In this document: positions 9,373 to 16,335 of the stretch, piece after piece
Position numbering within the stretch: the stretch's first letter is position 1
Layout of the letters: each line of letters starts with the position of its first letter
Assembly: GCF_001704295.1 (NCBI RefSeq)
Contig: NZ_CP012334.1
Location: forward strand, 4,414,084-4,478,083
Direction: 5' to 3'
Source of the DNA: Bordetella sp. H567
GTDB lineage: Bacteria; Pseudomonadota; Gammaproteobacteria; Burkholderiales; Burkholderiaceae_B
DNA length: 64,000 nt
Position numbers and translations under genes: made by a program
Notes under the pieces: model-generated
Seen by the model: only the letters and a program-made list of their open reading frames with translations
Databases searched by the model: none
Told to the model about the DNA's origin: nothing

Positions 9373-10050
9373 ATGCAAGTCTCCAACGACCTGTCGTTGT
9401 TTGCACTGATCGCGCATGCGAGCGTGCCGGTCCAATTGATCATGCTGTTGCTCCTGGGCATTTCCATCATGTCCTGGACCTACATCTTCGCCAAGCGCTA
9501 CGCCATCAAGCGGGCGCACCAACAGACGCGCCGCTTCGAGGACGACTTCTGGTCGGGTGGCGACCTGTCCATGCTGCAGCAGGCCGTGGCCAACCGGCGC
9601 GCCGAGCAAGGCGCGCTGGCGCGCATCTTCGATGCCGGCATGACCGAATTCCTGAAGGCGCGCCGCACCGCGGCCAGCGACGCCAACGCCGTGCTAGACG
9701 GCGCCCGGCGGGCGATGCGGGCGGCCTATCAGCGCGAGATGGACGCGCTGGAAGCCCATCTCAACTTCCTGGCGTCCGCCGGCTCGGTCAGCCCGTACAT
9801 CGGCCTGCTGGGCACCGTGTGGGGCATCATGCACGCCTTCATCGGCCTGTCGAACATGCAGCAGGCCACCCTGGCGTCCGTGGCGCCCGGCATCGCCGAA
9901 GCCCTGATCGCCACGGCCATCGGCCTGTTCGCGGCGATTCCGGCGGTCGTGGCCTACAACCGCTTCACCAACGACATCGACCGGCTGTCCATCCGGTTCG
10001 ACAGCTTCGTCGATGAATTCCTGAACATCCTGCAACGACAGGTGCGCTGA
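9373..10050 (+). CDS. tolQ: Tol-Pal system proton channel subunit TolQ
   Basis: A 225-residue inner-membrane protein of the TolQ/ExbB/MotA family. With TolR it forms the proton-driven motor that energises TolA. The first membrane helix is at about residues 16-38. The last two lie within SPYIGLLGTVWGIMHAF and ATAIGLFAAIPAVVAYN, the segments that carry the family signature. The ATG at 9373 gives the normal TolQ length. It lies two bases behind ybgC, and its TGA overlaps the tolR ATG by one base. Confidence 0.95.
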   Translation: MQVSNDLSLFALIAHASVPVQLIMLLLLGISIMSWTYIFAKRYAIKRAHQQTRRFEDDFWSGGDLSMLQQAVANRRAEQGALARIFDAGMTEFLKARRTAASDANAVLDGARRAMRAAYQREMDALEAHLNFLASAGSVSPYIGLLGTVWGIMHAFIGLSNMQQATLASVAPGIAEALIATAIGLFAAIPAVVAYNRFTNDIDRLSIRFDSFVDEFLNILQRQVR

Positions 10051-10541
10051 TGCCCTCGGTACGCTCGGGCGGCCGTTCCGGCCGCCGCATGAAAGCCGAT
10101 ATCAACGTCGTTCCCTATATCGACGTGATGCTGGTGCTGCTGGTGATCTTCATGGTCACCGCGCCGCTGATCACCCCTGGCCTGATCAACCTGCCCTCGG
10201 TGGGCCAGGCCTCGGACGTTCCGGTCAAGCCGCTGGAAGTGCAGATTTCGCAAAACGGCGACATCGCGCTGCGCATGCGCGAACCCGGCGCCAATCCCGA
10301 GACCATCGGCCGGTCCGAACTGGTCAGCCAGGTGCGCGCGCGCATCACGGCGGACACGCCGGTCGTCATCGCCGCTGACGGCAAGGTGCCTTACGAATCC
10401 GTCGTGAAGGTCATGGACGAACTGCGCACGAACGGCGTGACGCGGCTTGGGCTGCTGGTGGACCAGCAGTCCTCGACCGGCGCCGCCGCCGCGGCCGCCG
10501 GACAGCCGCAGCGTCCCGCGCCCGCGGCGCCGAAGCGCTGA
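10050..10541 (+). CDS. tolR: Tol-Pal system protein TolR
   Basis: A 163-residue ExbD/TolR protein, the second motor subunit. It has a short cytosolic basic N terminus (SGRRMKADINVVPYIDVMLVLLVIF), whose membrane helix contains the conserved Asp of the proton path, followed by a periplasmic domain. The last 25 residues are an Ala/Pro-rich tail (GAAAAAAGQPQRPAPAAP) beyond the usual TolR fold. It is translationally coupled to tolQ. Confidence 0.94.
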   Translation: MPSVRSGGRSGRRMKADINVVPYIDVMLVLLVIFMVTAPLITPGLINLPSVGQASDVPVKPLEVQISQNGDIALRMREPGANPETIGRSELVSQVRARITADTPVVIAADGKVPYESVVKVMDELRTNGVTRLGLLVDQQSSTGAAAAAAGQPQRPAPAAPKR

Positions 10542-10565
10542 CCCGCGCCTTATCCATTTCACTCA

Positions 10566-11717
10566 ATGACGCCACCTCTAATCAAGCACTCCAGCCGCCC
10601 GCCCGAAGCGCCGCCCGCGCAGGACAATCGGAAAGCCTTCGGCTTCGCCGTGGCGGTCCACATCATCCTGGTGCTGGTCCTGGTGCTCGGCGTGAATTGG
10701 CACACGGAAAATCCGGGGCCCGTGCAAGTCCAGCTGTGGGCCAACGGCGATTCCCCGGTCTCGCCGCCGCCGGAACCACAGCCCGAACCCACACCGCCGC
10801 CGCAACCCCAGCCCACACCGGAACCGCCGCCGCCCCCGCCGCAACCGCAGCCGGCGCCGCCTCCCCCGCCGCCGCAACCGCAGGCCCAGCCGCAGGACAC
10901 GCCGGATCCCGAAATCGCACTGGAAGCGGCCCGCAAGAAGAAGGAACAGGAAGAAAAGGAACGCCAAGCCGCGGCGGCTGAACAGGCGCGCCTGGAAAAG
11001 GAACGCCAGCAAGCCGCGCTGGAGGAAAAACAGCGGCTGGAAAAACAGCGCCAGGACGCCGAAAAGGCCGCGGCCGCGAAGGCAGCGGCGGAGAAAGCCG
11101 CCGCCGACAAGGCCGCCGCACAGAAAGCAGCGGCTGAAAAAGCGGCGGCCGAGAAGGCCGCGGCCGAGAAAGCCGCCGCCGAGAAGGCGGCCGCCGACAA
11201 GAAGGCCAAGGAAGATGCCGCCAAGAAGGCGGCGGCGGAGAAGGCGGCGGCCGACAAGGCGGCGGCCGAAAAAGCGGCCGCGGAAAAGGCGGCAGCTGAA
11301 AAGGCAGCCGCCGAAAAAGCCGCCGCGGCCAAGAAAGCCGCGGCCGACCGTGCGCTGAAGGAAGCATTCCGCAATGACGCGCTCGGCGCGGCCGGGATTC
11401 CCGGCGGCACGGCCGACCGCAACCAGGCGGGGGGCGGACGCGACGACGGCTATGGTGCCAAGGTCCGCGCCTGCATCCAGCCGGGCGTATCGTACCCAAC
11501 GCCGCCGCGGGCCGGCTCGGCCAACCCGACGGTGCAATACCGGGTACAGTTACGCTCGGACGGCAGCGTTTCCTCGGTGAGCCTGACCACGTCGTCGGGC
11601 AATACCGGATTCGACCGCGCCGTGGAAACCGGCATCCGGCGCTGCAACCCCTTCCCGAAACCTTCGACCGGGCGGTACGAGCCGGTGATCGACGTTATTT
11701 ACCGTATGTATGACTGA
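10566..11717 (+). CDS. tolA: cell envelope integrity protein TolA
   Basis: A 383-residue TolA, the periplasm-spanning link from the TolQR motor to Pal and TolB. Domains in order: a short cytosolic head; a membrane helix at about residues 25-44; a Pro/Gln-rich segment (67-112); a long Ala/Lys/Glu-rich helical domain (about 115-275) made largely of EKAAA-type pentads; and a C-terminal globular domain (about 290-383) with the TonB/TolA-like ending GFDRAVETGIRRCNPFP. The proline-rich stretch ahead of the helix is longer than in enterobacterial TolA. It overlaps the upstream possible start of tolB by eight bases. Confidence 0.94.
   Translation: MTPPLIKHSSRPPEAPPAQDNRKAFGFAVAVHIILVLVLVLGVNWHTENPGPVQVQLWANGDSPVSPPPEPQPEPTPPPQPQPTPEPPPPPPQPQPAPPPPPPQPQAQPQDTPDPEIALEAARKKKEQEEKERQAAAAEQARLEKERQQAALEEKQRLEKQRQDAEKAAAAKAAAEKAAADKAAAQKAAAEKAAAEKAAAEKAAAEKAAADKKAKEDAAKKAAAEKAAADKAAAEKAAAEKAAAEKAAAEKAAAAKKAAADRALKEAFRNDALGAAGIPGGTADRNQAGGGRDDGYGAKVRACIQPGVSYPTPPRAGSANPTVQYRVQLRSDGSVSSVSLTTSSGNTGFDRAVETGIRRCNPFPKPSTGRYEPVIDVIYRMYD
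11060..11350 (+). repeat. pentapeptide-coding repeat in tolA
   Basis: Tandem, imperfect 15-base units encoding E/D-K-A-A-A pentads. Copies differ at synonymous positions, so selection on the peptide rather than recent slippage seems to maintain the array. Repeat number is likely to vary between strains. Confidence 0.85.
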
Positions 11718-11733
11718 CAGGAGATTGCTCACC

Positions 11734-13047
11734 ATGACTCCAGCCTATCGCCGATCCTCGATCCAGGCTGCGCTGAGGACCTACGGTTTCGGCCTGTTGG
11801 TGTTGCTGGCAATCCTGCTGGCCGGACGGCCGGCCCACGCCCAGCTGCGTGTGGATATTTCCGGCACGGGCGCGACCCAGTACCCGGTAGCCATTGCCGA
11901 TTTCGCCGGCGACACTGCGCGCGGCCATGCCCTGACGGAAGTCATCCGCGCGGACCTGAACCGCACGGGCCAGTTCCGCCTGATCGACGGCTCGAATGCC
12001 GGCCTGACGGTGGACAGCAGCGTCAACTATGACGACTGGCGCGGCAAGGGCGCCGACTTCCTGGCCTATGGCAGCATGAACCAGACACCGGACGGCCGTT
12101 TCGATATCCGCTACCGCTTGGCCGATACGGTCAAGCACGGCCAGCTGGATGGCGTGGCCTTTTCAGGTTCTGAACAGGAATTGCGCCGCGTGGCCCACCA
12201 GATCGCCGATCGTATCTACGAAAAGATCACGGGCGTGCGGGGGGTGTTCTCGACGCGGATCGCCTATGTCCTGAAGCAGGGCAGCACCTATGAGCTGCAG
12301 GTGGCGGATGCCGACGGGCAGAATCCCCAGGTCGCCCTGCGCTCGCGCGAACCCATTATTTCGCCGCGCTGGTCGCCGGACGGTACGCGCCTGGCCTATG
12401 TCAGCTTCGAATCCGGCAAGCCGGTCGTCTATGTGCATACCCTGGCCACCAGCGCCCGGGTGCCCGTGGCCAACTACAAGGGCAACAACAGCGCCCCGGC
12501 GTGGTCGCCGGATGGCAGTACGCTGGCCATCGTGCTGACCCGGGACGGACTGTCGCAGATTTACATCATCAGCGCGGACGGTTCCAACCTGCGCCGGGTG
12601 ACCCGATCGCCGGGGATCGACACCGAACCGACGTTCACGCCGGACGGCCGTTCCATCATCTTTACCAGCGACCGCAGCGGCGGGCCGCAGATTTACCAGG
12701 TGAGCATAGGGGGGGGGGAGCCCAAGCGCTTGACGTTTAACGGTAGTTACAACGTCTCACCCCGTATTTCGCCCGATGGTTCGACCCTCGTGTACGTTGC
12801 AAGACGCGACGGCGCATTTCGCATCGCTTCGCTCAATCTGTCCGGCGGCAACGAAACTTTGCTGACTAATGGCAACGATGACCAATCTCCCAGTTTTGCG
12901 CCGAATGGAATGCAAGTACTATACGCGGCTATCCAAGGCGGGCGTAATGTTCTTGCAGTGGTATCGAGCGATGGCCGAGTGCGGCAAACGCTGTCGGTAC
13001 TGAACGGGCAAATCAACGAACCGACTTGGGGCCCATTTACCCGCTAA
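11734..13047 (+). CDS. tolB: Tol-Pal system beta-propeller protein TolB
   Basis: A 437-residue periplasmic TolB. The signal peptide ends near GRPAHA-QLRVD. An N-terminal alpha/beta domain, which binds TolA, runs to about residue 165. A six-bladed propeller follows with repeated motifs such as SPRWSPDGTRLAYVS and APAWSPDGSTLAIV; it binds Pal. I prefer the ATG at 11734, which has AGGAG at 11719-11723, over an in-frame ATG at 11710 that overlaps tolA. The gene holds a run of ten G at 12709-12718, in frame as Gly-Gly-Gly-Glu. Sequence after it has clearly lower GC (about 52% in the lines I counted, against 62-67% before). Confidence 0.94.
   Translation: MTPAYRRSSIQAALRTYGFGLLVLLAILLAGRPAHAQLRVDISGTGATQYPVAIADFAGDTARGHALTEVIRADLNRTGQFRLIDGSNAGLTVDSSVNYDDWRGKGADFLAYGSMNQTPDGRFDIRYRLADTVKHGQLDGVAFSGSEQELRRVAHQIADRIYEKITGVRGVFSTRIAYVLKQGSTYELQVADADGQNPQVALRSREPIISPRWSPDGTRLAYVSFESGKPVVYVHTLATSARVPVANYKGNNSAPAWSPDGSTLAIVLTRDGLSQIYIISADGSNLRRVTRSPGIDTEPTFTPDGRSIIFTSDRSGGPQIYQVSIGGGEPKRLTFNGSYNVSPRISPDGSTLVYVARRDGAFRIASLNLSGGNETLLTNGNDDQSPSFAPNGMQVLYAAIQGGRNVLAVVSSDGRVRQTLSVLNGQINEPTWGPFTR
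12709..12718 (+). repeat. poly-G tract (10) inside tolB
   Basis: Ten consecutive G bases in the coding strand of tolB, spanning three Gly codons and the first base of a Glu codon. A one-base slip would cut off the last blades of the propeller. The length is in the range of known phase-variable homopolymer tracts. Confidence 0.9.
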
Positions 13048-13081
13048 CACGTGTGACTCACTTATCAACAAAGGAACCATC

Positions 13082-13579
13082 ATGAAGTCGCGCATTGCCA
13101 AAAGCCTAACCGTTGCAGCGCTCGTCGCAACTCTGGCCGCTTGCAGCTCCGTCCCCCTGGAAGACAAGGGAGGCCAGGGCGCTGGCTCGGCGGGCACCGC
13201 CGGCGGCGGCGCGGGTCCCGTTATGGACCCGTTCAACCCGAGCAGCCCGCTCGCCCAGCAGAAGAGCGTGTTCTTCGATTTTGACAGCTACACGGTCAAC
13301 GACCAGTACAAGTCCCTGGTGCAAATGCACTCGAGCTACTTGACTGGCCATGGCACGCAGAAGGTCCAGATCCAGGGCAATACCGACCCGCGCGGCAGCG
13401 CGGAGTACAACCTGGCGCTGGGTACCCGCCGCGGCAACGCCGTTGCGGACCTGATGAAGCTGAACGGTGTCAGTGCCTCGCAAATCGAAGTCACGAGCTT
13501 CGGCAAAGAGCACGCCACCGGTACGGACGAATCCGGCTGGGCCCAGGACCGCCGGGCGGACATCTCCTACCAGCGTTGA
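13082..13579 (+). CDS. pal: peptidoglycan-associated lipoprotein Pal
   Basis: A 165-residue outer-membrane lipoprotein. The lipobox LAAC places the lipidated cysteine at residue 21, with Ser after it, so it should be sorted to the outer membrane. A Gly-rich linker leads to the OmpA-like domain (about 60-165) with FDFDSY, the peptidoglycan-binding segment NTDPRGSAEYN and the closing RRADI. Pal ties the outer membrane to the cell wall and binds TolB. AAGGAA lies upstream of the ATG. A strong terminator follows at 13616-13658. Confidence 0.95.
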   Translation: MKSRIAKSLTVAALVATLAACSSVPLEDKGGQGAGSAGTAGGGAGPVMDPFNPSSPLAQQKSVFFDFDSYTVNDQYKSLVQMHSSYLTGHGTQKVQIQGNTDPRGSAEYNLALGTRRGNAVADLMKLNGVSASQIEVTSFGKEHATGTDESGWAQDRRADISYQR

Positions 13580-13615
13580 TCCGAACAGCTGACAACGGCT
13601 GATCTTTGCCTTACA

Positions 13616-13658
13616 ACATGCGTCGGGATGGTCGAATGGCCGCCCGGCGCATGTTTTT
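13616..13658 (+). terminator. intrinsic terminator between pal and cpoB
   Basis: Arms 13616-13622 plus 13624-13627 pair with 13643-13646 plus 13648-13654 (11 base pairs with one opposed mismatch, loop of 15), followed by five T. It should end part of the tol-pal transcripts, leaving cpoB dependent on read-through or a promoter of its own. Confidence 0.75.
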
Positions 13659-13678
13659 ATCTTGACCCAGGAATTCAC

Positions 13679-14365
13679 ATGAACGATAGAGTCCCGTCTT
13701 TGCGTCTCCTGGTGGCCGCCGCCGGCATGGCACTCGCCGCCCTGTCCTCCCCTGCCCATGCCTTCTCGGACGACGAGGCACGCAAGGCGATCCTGGAGCT
13801 GCGCCAGCAGGTCCAGCAAATGAGGCAAATCAACGAAAATTCCCGCATGCAGCTGGCGGACCAGATCCAATCGCTGCAGCAACAAGTGACCGAACTGCGC
13901 AACCAGGTCGAAATGGCCGTGCACCAGGAAGTGCCACGCGCGCCCGCCAATGGCACCCAGGCCGATACCGGCGGCGCGACCGCCGGCGATCCGCAGGAAC
14001 AGGCGACCTACGACAGCGCCCTCGAGCGCTTCCGCAACCGGCAGTACAAGGAGGCCGCGGACGCGCTGACCGCCTTCTTGGCCCTGTACCCCAACAGCCA
14101 GCTGGCCCCCACGGCGCAGTTCTACCTGGGCAGCAGCCGCTACGCGACCAAGGACTACAAGGGCGCGATCGACCAATTGCAGACGATGGTCAAGACCTCG
14201 CCTGACAATGCGCGGGCGCCCGACGCACTGTTGGTCATCGCCGGCAGCCAGATCGAAATGAACAACCGGGCCGGCGCCAAGGCCACGCTGCAGCGGATCG
14301 CGAAGGATTATCCCGGCACGCCCGCGGCCGACACCGCGAAGAACCGACTGCAATTGCTGCAATAA
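13679..14365 (+). CDS. cpoB: cell division coordinator CpoB (YbgF)
   Basis: A 228-residue periplasmic protein. The signal peptide (VAAAGMALAALSSPAHA) is followed by a coiled-coil trimerisation segment at about residues 30-80 rich in Gln and Leu. After a linker come tetratricopeptide repeats (about 105-228) starting at QATYDSALERFRNRQYKEA. CpoB couples Tol-Pal constriction to septal peptidoglycan synthesis in other proteobacteria. An open frame extends 17 codons upstream, but the ATG at 13679 gives the proper signal peptide and lies beyond the terminator hairpin. Confidence 0.93.
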   Translation: MNDRVPSLRLLVAAAGMALAALSSPAHAFSDDEARKAILELRQQVQQMRQINENSRMQLADQIQSLQQQVTELRNQVEMAVHQEVPRAPANGTQADTGGATAGDPQEQATYDSALERFRNRQYKEAADALTAFLALYPNSQLAPTAQFYLGSSRYATKDYKGAIDQLQTMVKTSPDNARAPDALLVIAGSQIEMNNRAGAKATLQRIAKDYPGTPAADTAKNRLQLLQ

Positions 14366-14368
14366 GGC

Positions 14369-15421
14369 ATGCGCGGCGCCGTCTTCGGCAGCCCGGTGCA
14401 CGCGTACCGGAGCATCCTGCGCCGCCGCATCCTTGTCCTGTGCGGGCTCGCCATCCTTGTGGCGGCGAGCCTGCTGGCGAACTTCATGGTGGGTACGTCC
14501 ACCATCGCCCCTGCCAGCTTGCTGAGGACATTGCTGGATCCCCAGCACGCCCCCGCCGTCGACCGTATCATCGTCTGGACGATACGCCTGCCTTACGCCA
14601 TGGCCGCCGTTGCGGTGGGCATGGCGCTGGGCCTGGCCGGCGCGGAGATGCAGACCATCCTGGACAACCCCCTGGCCAGCGCCGACACCCTGGGCGTGTC
14701 CTCCGCCGCGGCGCTAGGAGCCTGCATCGCCATCGCGCTGGACGCCTGGCTGCCGTCGGGCCTGCCCGCGGATTGGGCCGTCACCGCATGCGCCTTCGTA
14801 TTCGCAATGGGTAGCGCTTTGCTGCTGAACGCCCTGGCGCGCTGGGGCGGAATGTCCGCCAGTGCGGTCGTCCTGTTCGGCATCGCCCTGGTGTTCCTGT
14901 GCAATGCGCTGGTGTCGGCCATCCAGTTCGCCGCCAGCGCACAGGCATTGCAAAACGTGGTCTTCTGGACAATGGGCAGCCTGGATCGCTTGAACTGGAG
15001 CCGGCTGGGCATCCTGGCCGGGGCGCTGGCGATATCGGGAATTTTTTCCCTGCGTTCGGCATGGCCGCTGACCATGCTGCGCCTGGGCGAAGACCGGGCC
15101 GCCAGCGCGGGGGTGGACGTGCGGCGCCTACGCCTTGGAGCGATGGCGCGCATCAGCGTCTTGTCGGCGCTGGCGGTTTCCATGGTGGGAGTGATCGGTT
15201 TCGTCGGCCTCGTGGCGCCTCATATCGCGCGCCGACTGTTCGGCGAGGATCATCGCCCCTATCTGGCCGGCAGCGCGCTGATCGGCGCCGTGGTTCTATC
15301 GCTGGCCTCGCTGTTGTCGAAAATCCTGGTGCCGGGCGTCGTGCTGCCCGTGGGCATCGTGACGGCCTTCGTGGGACTTCCCGTTTTCCTCGCGGTTGTA
15401 TTGCGGCGACGGCTGCCATGA
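14369..15421 (+). CDS. FecCD/BtuC-family ABC transporter permease
   Basis: A 350-residue polytopic membrane protein of the FecCD family, the permease type that imports iron-siderophores, haem or cobalamin. Family marks: NPLASADTLGVSSAAALGA near residue 93, the ATPase-contacting RLGEDRAASAGVDV loop near residue 232, and GFVGLVAPHIAR near residue 272, where it docks with the ATPase. It begins three bases after the cpoB stop and its stop overlaps the start of the ATPase gene. No substrate-binding protein or TonB receptor is adjacent, so the substrate is unknown. Confidence 0.9.
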   Translation: MRGAVFGSPVHAYRSILRRRILVLCGLAILVAASLLANFMVGTSTIAPASLLRTLLDPQHAPAVDRIIVWTIRLPYAMAAVAVGMALGLAGAEMQTILDNPLASADTLGVSSAAALGACIAIALDAWLPSGLPADWAVTACAFVFAMGSALLLNALARWGGMSASAVVLFGIALVFLCNALVSAIQFAASAQALQNVVFWTMGSLDRLNWSRLGILAGALAISGIFSLRSAWPLTMLRLGEDRAASAGVDVRRLRLGAMARISVLSALAVSMVGVIGFVGLVAPHIARRLFGEDHRPYLAGSALIGAVVLSLASLLSKILVPGVVLPVGIVTAFVGLPVFLAVVLRRRLP

Positions 15422-16335
15422 CCGAGGTTAAAGGACATCGCATGCCGGGGAACCTGCCTCCGCAAGCCTGGCCGGCGGCGGACGCCTGCCTGGATATTGC
15501 GGGCCTGCGCGCGGGTTACGGTGCCCGGGAAGTCATCCCGGGCCTGACCATGGCCGGCCTTCGCCCAGGCCGGATCGCCGCCGTGCTGGGACCGAATGGC
15601 AGCGGGAAGTCGACACTGCTGAAGGCGGTGGCCGGATTGGTACCGCCGCGCGGCGGCGCCATCATGCTGGACGGGGTCGATCTGGCCCGCGTGGCGCCAC
15701 GGATCCGCGCGCAGCGCGTGGCCTATGTTCCGCAGGACCTGCCGTCGGCCGTCCATTTGCGGGTACTGGAAGCGGTATTGGCATCCGGCCGCGCCCAGGC
15801 AAGCGGAGCCCGCGACACCCACCGCGTGACTCCCGAAATGGCGCAGGCGCTACTGACGCGCCTGGACCTTGGCCCGCTCTCGCTGCGCTACCTGGACGAA
15901 CTCTCGGGCGGGCAGCGCCAGCTGACCGGACTGGCCCTGGCACTGATTCGCCGCCCGCGTATCCTGCTGCTGGACGAACCGTTGTCCGCGCTGGACCCGC
16001 GCCATCAGTTCCAGATCATGGCGCTGCTGCGGCGGGAAACGGTCGAGCAGGGCTTGATTACCGTGCTGGTCGTCCACGACATCAACGTGGCCTTGCGCCA
16101 CGCCGACCGCGTCATCATGTTGCGCGACGGGGCCCTCGCCGCGGACGGCGCGCCCGCCGAGGCGATTGCACCCGCCACGCTGGAGGCCGTCTATGGCGTT
16201 CGCGGGCGGGTGGAACAATGCAGCCTGGGCCTGCCCTACGCCATCATCGACGGCATTGCCTCCACCGGCGAAATCGACGCTACAGCTGCTCCGGACACCG
16301 GAAAACGCGCAGCGCGTTCAGCGCGAACGGATTGA
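15418..16335 (+). CDS. FecE/FhuC-type ABC transporter ATPase
   Basis: A 305-residue ABC ATPase that powers the permease encoded upstream (ATGA overlap). Walker A GPNGSGKS is at residues 58-65, the signature LSGGQ begins at residue 162, Walker B and catalytic Glu are in ILLLDEP (182-188), and the switch His is in VVHDIN. The first 20 or so residues and the last 25 lie outside the normal fold. The final 18 codons overlap the end of tssM on the other strand, so the C-terminal tail may have been created when the T6SS island came to abut this gene. Confidence 0.9.
   Translation: MTEVKGHRMPGNLPPQAWPAADACLDIAGLRAGYGAREVIPGLTMAGLRPGRIAAVLGPNGSGKSTLLKAVAGLVPPRGGAIMLDGVDLARVAPRIRAQRVAYVPQDLPSAVHLRVLEAVLASGRAQASGARDTHRVTPEMAQALLTRLDLGPLSLRYLDELSGGQRQLTGLALALIRRPRILLLDEPLSALDPRHQFQIMALLRRETVEQGLITVLVVHDINVALRHADRVIMLRDGALAADGAPAEAIAPATLEAVYGVRGRVEQCSLGLPYAIIDGIASTGEIDATAAPDTGKRAARSARTD

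Noticed and set aside
11060-11350. tolA repeat array considered as a minisatellite or mobile repeat
   Set aside because: The units encode the normal TolA helical pentads and vary at synonymous sites, so the gene's own structure explains the array.
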